This document shows positions 17,405 through 25,690 of a stretch of 64,000 nt of DNA, one piece after another. The position numbers and the translations under genes are program-made. The DNA is from Acetobacteraceae bacterium (GTDB lineage: Bacteria > Pseudomonadota > Alphaproteobacteria > Acetobacterales > Acetobacteraceae). Where the stretch lies: NCBI GenBank assembly GCA_030041375.1, contig JASHOA010000031.1, forward strand, positions 1-64,000, read 5' to 3'. The stretch's first letter is position 1. Each line of letters begins with the position of its first letter. The notes beneath the pieces were generated by a model. That model worked only from the letters and a program-made list of their open reading frames with translations. It did no database searches and had not been told where the DNA came from.

Positions 17405-17645
17405 GACCCGACATTTCCGTGCTGTCACCCAGGTCCGGTACACCCGCCGCAAGCCGGTGATCGGCTGAAAGAAGCCGGGTGGTCTTTCGCTGAACGGGTA
17501 CATTGCCTTGACGCATGCAAACATGCCGGAGAGGGAGATGAAGAAGAGACCGATGAAGAGCGGGCCAACCGGCCAATCTCCGGCCATGAAAAGGTAAACG
17601 ACACCGAATGCGGCTAACGGCAGAAGGACCTTTCCGACGAATCCC
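17405..17645 (-). pseudogene. 3' remnant of a GPR1/FUN34/YaaH-type transporter gene
   Basis: On the minus strand, translation from about 17645 gives a short hydrophobic run, then MAGDWPVGPLFIGL and GMFACVKAMYPFSER. This closely matches the C-terminal third of the intact transporter at 27164-27757 (ASDWPVGVLFLGL, DMFACVKVIYPFSER). There is no start, the first two-thirds are missing, and similarity decays after 'ITGL', where the frame runs antisense into the neighbouring 4Fe-4S gene. It is a decayed duplicate. Confidence 0.8.
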
Positions 17646-17690
17646 CCGGATCGCGAGAGTGAGCAGGAAATGATGGTATGGCGATGCGGG

Positions 17691-18890
17691 TCAGGCGATC
17701 CTCACTCTCCCCTGCCGTTTCTTGAGCCGATCCAGGATTATCCTCAGCTTCCACATGTTCACACGGGTGCCGAGCGCGGCACTCGCCAGCGCGGCAATGG
17801 TGGGTTGATGAACAGCTCCGACTTCTCTCATCAGGATTCCCTGCACAAAGAAGACCAGGCATTCCTCGCGCGCGCGTTCGGTGGGGCAGTGAAGCACAGG
17901 TCCACGTTGCGGTCCGACCCGAGCTTCCACTCTCGAGCGCATCCATCGCTTGGCTTCCCGTATCGTGCTGATGGAGGAGTCGACGGGCAACACTCCACCG
18001 GCGGCAAGCGTCTCGGCGCTGGGTGATCCGATCGGAAGGTCGGCAATCTGCGCCGCCTCTGCGGCCACGTGAGCGAAGCCGTACGCACGGATCAAGGGGA
18101 CGGGGTCGGGAAGGCGTGCGAGCCAACCCTCCAGCTTCTCAACGTACGCACGAATCGTCTCATCTTTCTTCAGCTCACTTCGTACCTTTGGATCGAGTAT
18201 CTGCGGTATCGGCCCATCCCCCCGGTAGAAGCCGCGGCCAGATCTGATGTCCTCCCACATCTGCTCGCATTGCGGGGCGAGTGCTATTCGTTGAAGAATC
18301 GCTGCTGCGTTGTCCTCCCTGTCGACAAGCAGATTCGCATGCTCCTCTCGGAACAGGTCGGATAGCATGGCATCCATCCACTGGGGAGGGCGAAACGTGC
18401 CGTCCTTTTTCTGCTCTGCGATGACTGTTCCGGCTGGCGCATCCTGGGATGCGGGAGAGCCACCGCATTCCGTTTCGTCTCCCCCGCCGCCTGCCTGATC
18501 AGTCGGTGCTCGGCGCTGCTGGACTTCTGCCGTGGGTTGGCTGGCTTTTGCCAGCACCGCACTATCGGTGCTGGCTTGCCAGCAAACCGTCGGGCACTCC
18601 GGTAGCATGTCCCGCAGCATTCGCCGTGCCGCATCCGCAGCAGCCGGCTCGTCGAAGAACTCGATGATCATCGGCGGGTTCTGATCGCGTTCAGGAACGT
18701 CGCCCACAGTCGCGATCGGGGCGGCGCCGCCGTGCCCGATCCCTTGCACGCCGGCGACGATTGTCAGACCACGCACGCGGAGCTGGTCCCGAAGCAAACT
18801 GAGAACCACCTGGAGTTGCCTCTGGCGCGTGCTGTGGCTGGCCTCCGGGACGAACACCCGGACCGCCGCGACCGTAGGCTCGTCTGGCAT
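17691..18890 (-). CDS. DUF190 (PII-like) domain protein with an unknown C-terminal domain
   Basis: A 399-residue protein from the ATG at 18890, which has GGGAG eight bases upstream; an in-frame GTG at 18911 is less likely. Residues 1-105 ('AAVRVFVPEASHSTRQ', 'LRDQLRVRGLTIVAGVQGIGH', 'MIIEFFDEPAAADAARRML') fit DUF190, a PII-like ferredoxin-fold domain. A Gly/Ala/Ser-rich linker follows (about 110-165), then a 230-residue helical, charged domain ('DLFREEHANLLVDREDNAAA') that I do not recognise. DUF190 proteins often sit near transporters or ion-translocating complexes as small-molecule sensors. It lies 113 bases after hyfB at the end of that operon, so it may regulate the complex. Confidence 0.72.
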   Translation of the reverse strand: MPDEPTVAAVRVFVPEASHSTRQRQLQVVLSLLRDQLRVRGLTIVAGVQGIGHGGAAPIATVGDVPERDQNPPMIIEFFDEPAAADAARRMLRDMLPECPTVCWQASTDSAVLAKASQPTAEVQQRRAPTDQAGGGGDETECGGSPASQDAPAGTVIAEQKKDGTFRPPQWMDAMLSDLFREEHANLLVDREDNAAAILQRIALAPQCEQMWEDIRSGRGFYRGDGPIPQILDPKVRSELKKDETIRAYVEKLEGWLARLPDPVPLIRAYGFAHVAAEAAQIADLPIGSPSAETLAAGGVLPVDSSISTIREAKRWMRSRVEARVGPQRGPVLHCPTERAREECLVFFVQGILMREVGAVHQPTIAALASAALGTRVNMWKLRIILDRLKKRQGRVRIA

Positions 18891-19003
18891 CACGTCATCT
18901 CCCTGCGGCACGGCTGTGCCCGGCGCTCACGGGCACCCTCGGCGAAGCGTCATCGGCTCCTCTTCTGCAAACGGTGATCGCGTTCACCTCCGACACCTTT
19001 GTC

Positions 19004-21154
19004 TCACCGGATTCCTGCCCAGATCGCGAATGCAACGAGCAGGGTCGCCAGCACGTAGACCGCATAAAGATTGACCGAGCCGCTGTGCATGCGTCTCAGC
19101 GTATTGCCCAGGCCCCTGAGACACATGGCTGCCGGACCGAGCAACAGCCGGTCCACGACGTGGATCTCCCGCAGTTCGCGACGTACCGCGGGTCGAAAAA
19201 ACGCGGGCATCTCTTCGATCGTCTGCTCATTCACGGTGGGCCGAAGCACCGCCTGGAAGATGACGCGCACCGGGTTGGCAAAACCGGTGGCCGTATAGGT
19301 GAGTGCGGGGGCGAAGTGGGCCAGCCCGCCGGCCCAGACGGCGCGGCGGGCCACTCGCCGCCCGCGCGTGAGCAACCGGAAGATGGCGAAGACCAGCCCA
19401 AGCAGGATGGGAAACACGACCACGGAGTAAGCAGGCGAAATCGCGAACACGACCGGATTGCTCGCGCCTCCCCGCAGCAGGACCACCAACCCGCGCCCCG
19501 GTATCAGCTCCTTTCCTGCCTGAGCGCCGATCGCGTGGAAGTCGCTCACGAATGCGGCACTCAACCCGTGGCCGCCGCCTACGCCGACCTGGAAGAACGG
19601 CGGAACCAGCGCGGCGGTGGCGCTCGATCCCCCCAGCTCGCGAACAACGTGGTCAAGGATCGGAATCATGTACGTCGGCAAGATCCCGAGCAGGAAGCAT
19701 GCAGCGGCAAAAAGGCCCATCGCCACGCGCATCGCCACCGGTGCCTCGCTAGCTCGCGCCGCCTCGCGCGAGCGCGGAATGCCCAGGAAGCCCATGGCGA
19801 ACACCTTGACGAAGCAGGTGATCGCAAGCCCTGCGGTGAGTGCGAGCAAAGCTCCGGAGAGCGCGAAAATGAGGCGGAGCGGCTTCGATGCGATGACGAC
19901 GGAGCGGAGGATCGTTTGCAGTACGAGCCATTCGCTGACGAACCCGTTGAACGGTGGAAGTGCCGAAATTGCCAGGGAGCCAACGAGGAAAAAGAGCGTT
20001 GTCGCCGGCATACCGCGGATCAGGCCGCCCATCCGGTCGAGGTCACGTGTTCCGCTTCCGGTCTGAGCAGCGCCGGTGCCGGTGAACAGCAGCGCCTTGT
20101 AAAGCGAATGATTCGTCAGGTGATAGAGAGCCGCGACCAGGGCAAGCGCAGCCGGCAGGTCGTCACCGTCGGCCAGAAAAACCATCGCCGCGCCGAGAAC
20201 GGCGGCCACGATTCCCATGTTCTCGATCGTGCTGTGCGCAAGCAGCCGTTTCAAATCGGATTCGATCGTGGCGTAGAGAATCCCGATCAGCGCAGAAACG
20301 CTGCCCACCGCCAGCATCATTGCACCGGGCACCGTGCCGCTCGGTGGCATCAGGCGGAGGTTGACGAGCACGATCCCGTAGATTCCAAGATTGACCATCA
20401 CTGCCGAAAGCAGCGCCGAGACGTTCGTCGGCGCCACCGGATGGGCCCGTGGCAGCCAGCTATTGACCGGAACGAGCCCGGCCTTCACGGCGAATCCGAT
20501 GAAGGAGAGCAGGAAGACGGCCCAGCGGATGCCCGGATCAAGTCCTTGGGCACTCGTGCGGATCGCTGCGAAATCGGTCGATCCCGCACCGTTGGCAAGC
20601 AGCAGAAGGGCACCCGCAGCAAGGATCATCCCCGCCTCGCTCATGGCAAGCATGACGAAGGCAGCCTGCGCCGCATCGTCACGGTTGCTTTCATAGGTGA
20701 CGAGCAGATAGCTCAGAACCGACATCAGCTCCCAGGCGACCAGGAACGAGAAGACGTCGCGCGTGAGCAGCACGAGTACGATGGCAGCCAGGAACAAGTG
20801 GTACAGCAGGCCGAAATAGCCGAGACTGTATTCCTCCTGGTAGCGCCGGAGATAAGCGCAGGAGAAGATGGAAACAGGAAGCGCAACCGCGCCGGTGATG
20901 AGAACGAACAGTGCCGACAGAGGGTCGACTCCGAAACGGATTGTCCCGAAAGGTAAGAACTGCCAGGCGGCAAAGGTGGCCGGCGTGTCCGCGACGAGGC
21001 CGGTTCCGCCGGCGGCGATCAGCGCCACCGAAGAGGCGGCACCCAGGGCCGCGAGAACCGGCGGATTGCGCTCCGCAGAAACCAGCATCGCGGCGATCGC
21101 GCCCGCTGCCGCAAGCACGAAGTACGCGACAAGCGAAATCTGGATGGCGTTCAC
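19004..21154 (-). CDS. hyfB: Hydrogenase-4 component B / NuoL-like antiporter subunit
   Basis: A 716-residue polytopic protein. The GTG at 21154 overlaps the hyfI TGA (GTGA), which fixes the start although the frame is open further up. It has 14 or more hydrophobic helices in the Mrp/NuoL-type proton-translocating fold, with the conserved 'LFLAAIVLVLLTRDVFSFLV' glutamate region (AWELMSVLSY), lysines in 'GFAVKAGLVPVNSWLP' and in 'LKRLLAHSTIENMG', and 'LYHLTNHSLYKALLF'. These are the channel residues of complex I-like pumps. It ends in a long C-terminal cytoplasmic stretch and a last helix typical of HyfB. It would form the distal pump module of the complex. Confidence 0.92.
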   Translation of the reverse strand: MNAIQISLVAYFVLAAAGAIAAMLVSAERNPPVLAALGAASSVALIAAGGTGLVADTPATFAAWQFLPFGTIRFGVDPLSALFVLITGAVALPVSIFSCAYLRRYQEEYSLGYFGLLYHLFLAAIVLVLLTRDVFSFLVAWELMSVLSYLLVTYESNRDDAAQAAFVMLAMSEAGMILAAGALLLLANGAGSTDFAAIRTSAQGLDPGIRWAVFLLSFIGFAVKAGLVPVNSWLPRAHPVAPTNVSALLSAVMVNLGIYGIVLVNLRLMPPSGTVPGAMMLAVGSVSALIGILYATIESDLKRLLAHSTIENMGIVAAVLGAAMVFLADGDDLPAALALVAALYHLTNHSLYKALLFTGTGAAQTGSGTRDLDRMGGLIRGMPATTLFFLVGSLAISALPPFNGFVSEWLVLQTILRSVVIASKPLRLIFALSGALLALTAGLAITCFVKVFAMGFLGIPRSREAARASEAPVAMRVAMGLFAAACFLLGILPTYMIPILDHVVRELGGSSATAALVPPFFQVGVGGGHGLSAAFVSDFHAIGAQAGKELIPGRGLVVLLRGGASNPVVFAISPAYSVVVFPILLGLVFAIFRLLTRGRRVARRAVWAGGLAHFAPALTYTATGFANPVRVIFQAVLRPTVNEQTIEEMPAFFRPAVRRELREIHVVDRLLLGPAAMCLRGLGNTLRRMHSGSVNLYAVYVLATLLVAFAIWAGIR

Positions 21155-21906
21155 CGAGAAGGTCCGCCAGAGAGGGAAATCAGGGGCTGGGGCGGCTTCC
21201 GCTCGACGGCCACGAGGAGCCCGTGGAGAATGGCAAGTGGCGGCGGCGGACAACCGGGAATCATCACATCCACCGGCAGCACATCGTTCAGGCCGCCTGC
21301 CACAGCCGCGCCTCTTCCGAATACGCCGCCCGAAAGGGCGCATACCCCCATGGCCACCACGCGCTTGGGCGGCGGCATGGCCTCGTAGGTGTCGCGCAAC
21401 GCCTGCTGCATCGGGAGCGTGACCGGGCCCGCGACCAGCAGGATATCGGCGTTGCGCGGCGTCGGCGTGAGAAAGAAGCCGAGCCGGTGCATGTTGTAAT
21501 AGGGATTATTGACCTGTCGTACCTCGCCCATGCAGGCGCCACATGCGCCGGCATCGACGAAACGAATATTGAGCGAGCGACGGAAGAAGTGGCCGAGCCG
21601 ATGTGCAACCCGGGCCATTTCAGACTCGGCGGCCCATTCGTAACCGGATTCCCAATCGACGGCAGGGGAAGTGGTTCGCGAACAGCGGAAGCAGTGGACG
21701 CAGTGCCGGTAATCGATGGAGCTTCCGTCTTCGCCGGCGGTAATGGCATCGGTCGGGCAGCCGCTCGCCACGGCGTTGCGGCTGGCCTCGTGCCCTTGTC
21801 GTGCACGCGGCCGCCCCGGTGAAACGCCGGGGGCGCGTTCCTCGCGTGCGGGATAGCGGGTGGTCCGGATCCCGCTCGTCAGACCTTCCCAGACCCATTG
21901 CGTCAT
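21151..21906 (-). CDS. hyfI: HyfI/NuoB-like small subunit with a partial ferredoxin domain
   Basis: A 251-residue protein starting ten bases after the large-subunit gene, with AGGAA upstream. The C-terminal domain keeps all four ligands of the NuoB/HyfI proximal [4Fe-4S] cluster: C122 and C125 ('ACGACMGE'), C189 ('GVCALSGG') and C219 ('PGCPPPP'). The N-terminal ferredoxin domain holds only C50, C69, C72 and C75, enough for one cluster; the first CxxCxxC and the last CP cysteine of a two-cluster ferredoxin are absent. Electrons would pass along these clusters to or from the altered large subunit. In Hyf systems the ferredoxin is a separate protein (HyfH), so this is a fusion. Confidence 0.88.
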   Translation of the reverse strand: MTQWVWEGLTSGIRTTRYPAREERAPGVSPGRPRARQGHEASRNAVASGCPTDAITAGEDGSSIDYRHCVHCFRCSRTTSPAVDWESGYEWAAESEMARVAHRLGHFFRRSLNIRFVDAGACGACMGEVRQVNNPYYNMHRLGFFLTPTPRNADILLVAGPVTLPMQQALRDTYEAMPPPKRVVAMGVCALSGGVFGRGAAVAGGLNDVLPVDVMIPGCPPPPLAILHGLLVAVERKPPQPLISLSGGPSR

Positions 21907-21915
21907 CGCCGATTC

Positions 21916-23517
21916 CTAACGGTCACATTCAGCGTTGGAGAGGCCGAATGTCGCGAGAATGATCGGAAAGTCCTGGAACGCGAATTCCTCTGCCGCGAAC
22001 TGGAAACCGGGCCAGTTGGCGAACGAGGGTGGAGTGATGTGGTAGCGCAGCACACGGCCGTCCGCGCCGAGGCGAACCCAATGGAACGCGGCGCCGAGTG
22101 GTGCCTCGACGGCGCCAAGCGCAGCACCCTGGCAAAGCGCGATATCGGCGAGAGAGACCGCTCCGTCGGGAATCCGGGCGGCCAGTCGCGCCATCAGTGC
22201 TGCCGACTCCGCCGCCTCGCGAAAAAAAACTCTGAGCCTGGCGTAGCCGTCGCCCTGCATCTCGATCGGAACTTGCGGCGGATATTCTCTGTAGGCAGCG
22301 TAGGGAAACAGGGCCCTGATATCCCGTGCAACCCCGGACGCGCGGGCAACCGGCCCGACCAGTCCGAGCAGCGCAGCCGCCGCGCTGGAAGTTGCGCCCA
22401 CCTCCTCCAGCCGGTCGAGAAAGCTGCTCGACTGGCGCAGCAGCCGATGCAGCCGCGCCATGTGACGGGCGATCATTTCCGCCTGCGCCGCGGTCTGCCG
22501 GCAAAGTTCATCGGGAAGATCGATGGCGAGCCCACCGGGAGTGAGCATCCCGAATAGGTAGCGGTGCCCGGTTACAAACGCGGAGAGCCTGAGCAGGTCC
22601 TCTTCGATCATCGCCGCCTGGCTGGTCGCCACAGCCAGCGCAGTCGAATTGCAAATACCGGTGATGGTTGCGGCGTGGCTGCGCAGCCGCTCGAGCTCCG
22701 CCAGTATGGCACGCAGCACCATGGCGCGTGCCGGAACCGTGACGTGGGCGATGTCTTCGACGGCCTGGCAGAAGGCGAGGCCATGAGCAAAGGCCGCCGC
22801 GCCGGAGAACCGCTCCGCCAGCAGCAAGACCCGATCGAGCGGTTGCCCCTCGGCGAGCTTCTCGACGGCGCGGTATTTGTAGAAGAACCGGACTGCGATC
22901 CGGCTCACATCCTCACCCAGTGTCTCGATCCGGAAATGTGCCGATTCTGCGAGGTCGGAAAAGACGGGACCGACTGGCATCGAGAAGGAGCCCGGCGCAT
23001 CGAGGCTCCGGTTCGGCTCGGGAACGTCACGCCTGCTGGGCACCGAAGTCCGATCGTGAATGTCGAACTCGCGCCGCATGGGTTGGGCGCTTTCCGGCCA
23101 GCCGTCGTGCAGAACGAAGGCGCCAAGGCGCGGATGCCCGTCGAAGGCCAGTCCGAACAGGTCCGCCGCCTCGCGCTCGTGCCAGTCCGCGGCCGGAACC
23201 GTCGCGGCAATCGAGGGTACGTGCAGCTTCGAGATCGGCTGGCGGATGACGACGTGCGTGAACGCACCGCCTTTGACCGGATAAAAAACATAGGTCAAAA
23301 GCAACTGTGCACCCTCGTCTTCGACGACGAGTGTCGCGAACATATGCTCTCCGCTGCTCATCAGCCGCTCGCAAAGAGCTGCCAGCTTGTCGACAGCGCA
23401 ATGAAGCACGTTCGTACTGCCGACCTGCTCGACGCGCACTCGCCCTTGCCAGATTTCATCACCGAAGGCAGCCCATGCGGAGGGACTGCTCACGGGGGCA
23501 GCGATGCTTTCGTCCAT
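21916..23517 (-). CDS. hyfG: HyfG/HycE-like large subunit (NuoC-NuoD fusion) lacking [NiFe] ligands
   Basis: A 533-residue protein started at an ATG eight bases after CCGGAG. Residues 1-155 are NuoC-like ('DWHEREAADLFGLAFDGHPR'). From residue 180 the NuoD/HycE-like domain shows 'YKYRAVEKLAEGQ'. The L1 motif of HycE (RVCGICGFAHS) here reads RFSGAAAFAHG (236-246), so both cysteines are gone. The C-terminal L2 motif (DPCxxCxxR) is replaced by 'ATFGLSNAECDR', with no CxxC. The protein therefore cannot hold a [NiFe] centre and is not a hydrogenase by known chemistry. This loss resembles energy-converting-hydrogenase-related (Ehr) complexes and the mycobacterial HycE-like protein. A quinone or other electron-acceptor site, as in NuoD, is possible. 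Confidence 0.9.
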   Translation of the reverse strand: MDESIAAPVSSPSAWAAFGDEIWQGRVRVEQVGSTNVLHCAVDKLAALCERLMSSGEHMFATLVVEDEGAQLLLTYVFYPVKGGAFTHVVIRQPISKLHVPSIAATVPAADWHEREAADLFGLAFDGHPRLGAFVLHDGWPESAQPMRREFDIHDRTSVPSRRDVPEPNRSLDAPGSFSMPVGPVFSDLAESAHFRIETLGEDVSRIAVRFFYKYRAVEKLAEGQPLDRVLLLAERFSGAAAFAHGLAFCQAVEDIAHVTVPARAMVLRAILAELERLRSHAATITGICNSTALAVATSQAAMIEEDLLRLSAFVTGHRYLFGMLTPGGLAIDLPDELCRQTAAQAEMIARHMARLHRLLRQSSSFLDRLEEVGATSSAAAALLGLVGPVARASGVARDIRALFPYAAYREYPPQVPIEMQGDGYARLRVFFREAAESAALMARLAARIPDGAVSLADIALCQGAALGAVEAPLGAAFHWVRLGADGRVLRYHITPPSFANWPGFQFAAEEFAFQDFPIILATFGLSNAECDR

Positions 23518-23527
23518 GGCTCCGGCC

Positions 23528-24997
23528 TCACCGGCCCATCGCCGTGCCGGCCAGATTGAGCAGCCCGGCAAGTCCGGCCGGCATGCAAAGTCCTAACGCC
23601 ACCAGCGGTATTGCCGTGATCACCAGTGCTGTGAGGCAGGCGGCGGGCGCAGCGCCAGCCGACCAGGGCCGGCCGACGGGCGCCTCGGCCATATCGACCT
23701 CTTTGCCGAAAGTCATCCGCGTCGCGTGCCGCATGATGGCGGCAAAGCCGATGACGATGAACAGTGCGAGGAAGCCGACGACGAGATATTGTCCGCGGGC
23801 CAGACCCGCCTTGAGGATCAGCAACTCGCTCGCAAAGACCGCGGAAGGGGGCATCCCGGTGATGGCAAGGGCACCGGCAAGGAAGGGGACAGCGGCAACT
23901 GGCGCTCGGCGCCCCAGCCCCTTGACGGCGGCGATCCGCTGTTCGCCGAGCGCCAGAACGATCAGGCCCGCAGCAAAGAAGCAGAACGACTTGGCGAGCG
24001 CATGAGCGGTGATCTGATAGGCCGCTGCGAAGCGCGCATCGACGCTACCGATACCGACGGCGAGCAGAATGATCCCCATGTGCTCGACGGTTGAAAATGC
24101 GAACATTCGCTTGTAGTCCCGAACCTGGACCATGAGAATCGTCGCCACGCCAACCGAAAGCACTCCAAAGACGATGAACCATGGGCCGGCTTCGGAACCG
24201 GGAACACGGTTCAAGACGGCGAAGAGCCGCAGGATGACGTAGAGCGCCGTCGCAACTTCGACACCCGAAAGCAGCGCACAGATCGGTGACGGCGCCTGGC
24301 TATGCGCGTCCGGAAGCCAGGTGTGCATTGGCACCAGGCCGACCTTGGTGCCGAAGCCGATCAGGATCAGCAGGAATGCAGGCCAAACCAGCGACGGCGG
24401 CATCGCTGGGGCCGCGGCGATCAGTTCGTTCCATGTGAATGCCTGCTCGCCGGCGATACGTGTCCCCCAGTAGAGGATCAGGACACCGAGCAGCGCGATG
24501 ATGGCACCAAGGGTGGTCAGGATCGCGTATTTCCACGCCGCCTCCAACGCTTCGGGCGTGCTCTCGAAGCCGACCAGAAACGCCGAAAGCAGGGTCGTCA
24601 GCTCGAGCGCCACCCACAGCAGCGCGACGTTGGCCATCAGCGGCACCGCCAGCATGGATGCGACGAAGATGTTGAAGAGGGGGTAATAGCTCCCCCCATC
24701 ATCGCTCAGGGCATGCGACGCCCGCCGGCGCAGGTAGCCGTTGGAATAGACCGCTGCCGTGAAGGCCACGAATGCGACGAGTACTACGATCAGTGCGCCG
24801 AGCCCATCGCAGACGAGCCATCCGGCCGCGCCCGAGACCGCCCCGCTCCCCAGGGTCGCCTGCACTGCTGCCGCGGCCAGTGCGAGTGTGGCGGCCATGG
24901 CAAGCACCGTCAGCCAACCGGCCCACCGTCGCAACGGTGAAACGAGCACGACGAGGCTCATGCAGACAGGGACCAGCAGGATCGCGGCCAGCAGCAT
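23528..24997 (-). CDS. hyfF: Hydrogenase-4 component F / NuoN-M-like antiporter subunit
   Basis: A 489-residue membrane protein with about 14 helices, started four bases after hyfE. Channel residues of the Mrp-type fold are visible: a Glu in 'LLWVALELTTLLSAFL', a Lys in 'GTKVGLVPMHTWLPDAHS', a second Lys in 'RDYKRMFAFSTVEHMG', and His/Lys in 'AYQITAHALAKSFCFFAAG'. It is the proximal proton- or sodium-pumping subunit. It ends 10 bases before the large-subunit gene. An intact channel alongside a large subunit that lost its metal site suggests that ion translocation is retained. Confidence 0.92.
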   Translation of the reverse strand: MLLAAILLVPVCMSLVVLVSPLRRWAGWLTVLAMAATLALAAAAVQATLGSGAVSGAAGWLVCDGLGALIVVLVAFVAFTAAVYSNGYLRRRASHALSDDGGSYYPLFNIFVASMLAVPLMANVALLWVALELTTLLSAFLVGFESTPEALEAAWKYAILTTLGAIIALLGVLILYWGTRIAGEQAFTWNELIAAAPAMPPSLVWPAFLLILIGFGTKVGLVPMHTWLPDAHSQAPSPICALLSGVEVATALYVILRLFAVLNRVPGSEAGPWFIVFGVLSVGVATILMVQVRDYKRMFAFSTVEHMGIILLAVGIGSVDARFAAAYQITAHALAKSFCFFAAGLIVLALGEQRIAAVKGLGRRAPVAAVPFLAGALAITGMPPSAVFASELLILKAGLARGQYLVVGFLALFIVIGFAAIMRHATRMTFGKEVDMAEAPVGRPWSAGAAPAACLTALVITAIPLVALGLCMPAGLAGLLNLAGTAMGR

Positions 24998-25001
24998 GGG
25001 G

Positions 25002-25682
25002 CTAATCCTCCCTGAGAGCGGTCAACCGGCCGACCATTGTCGTGCCCAATTCGCTGTGGATCCGCCGTGTGAGGAGGCCAACCACGAGCGTATAGACCGG
25101 AACATCCACCGCCGCCGCCAATTCGGCGATCGCAGGCAGGTTGGGAACGATTGCGATGCCGGCGAAGAATACCCCGTTCTCAGCCACCAGCAGGGCTAAG
25201 AGCTGAGCGACGGCCTCACGACGAACCGTGAGGGTCAATGCACCGAGCAGCAGCACCGCGACGCCGATCGGCAGATTGACCAGGGCATAGGCCGGAACCG
25301 CAATGCCCCGCAGCATCTCGACAAAAAAGACGTAACCGACGCCTGCCAAGACAAGCGCCAGCAGGAGCGAGGTCGGGATGTTGAGAACCTGGTCGATCTC
25401 CCGAATGCGGTACACCTCGTCATGCACGGTCTTTCTCAGCAGCCAGGGAATCAGCATGGTCTTGGTGGCGAGCGTGATGGCAGCCACGGCCAGGAGATGC
25501 GGTGAAGAGAGGGCGAGCCCGAGCAGTGCCGCCGAGGCGCTGAGGAGGATGGATTGCCAGACGAAGAGATGGAAGCAGGTGAGAAGCTGGCGTGCCGCAA
25601 CCGTTCCGAGCGCCGTGAGCAGGAAAAGCCCGCTGGCCAGCGCTTCGATACTGAGAAGCAGAGATGTCGAGGGCGCTTGCAT
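25002..25682 (-). CDS. hyfE: Hydrogenase-4 component E-like membrane protein
   Basis: A 226-residue protein with 6-7 hydrophobic helices. It starts at an ATG eight bases after the hyfC stop; the frame is open far upstream but only as the antisense shadow of hyfC. 'KTMLIPWLLRKTVHDEVYR' and 'ENGVFFAGIAIVPNLP' match HyfE, whose C-terminal part is NuoK-like. The conserved Glu in the last block sits at the NuoK channel position. It connects the proximal pump to the HyfC heel. Confidence 0.88.
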   Translation of the reverse strand: MQAPSTSLLLSIEALASGLFLLTALGTVAARQLLTCFHLFVWQSILLSASAALLGLALSSPHLLAVAAITLATKTMLIPWLLRKTVHDEVYRIREIDQVLNIPTSLLLALVLAGVGYVFFVEMLRGIAVPAYALVNLPIGVAVLLLGALTLTVRREAVAQLLALLVAENGVFFAGIAIVPNLPAIAELAAAVDVPVYTLVVGLLTRRIHSELGTTMVGRLTALRED

Positions 25683-25690
25683 ATGATCGG

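Noticed and set aside
18974-20956. 660-codon plus-strand open frame antisense to hyfB
   Set aside because: Composition is rich in Arg, His, Gln and Glu, the usual image of a membrane protein read backwards; no ribosome site fits.
21916-23517. Functional [NiFe] hydrogenase large subunit
   Set aside because: Both CxxC ligand motifs are absent; see finding on the altered complex.
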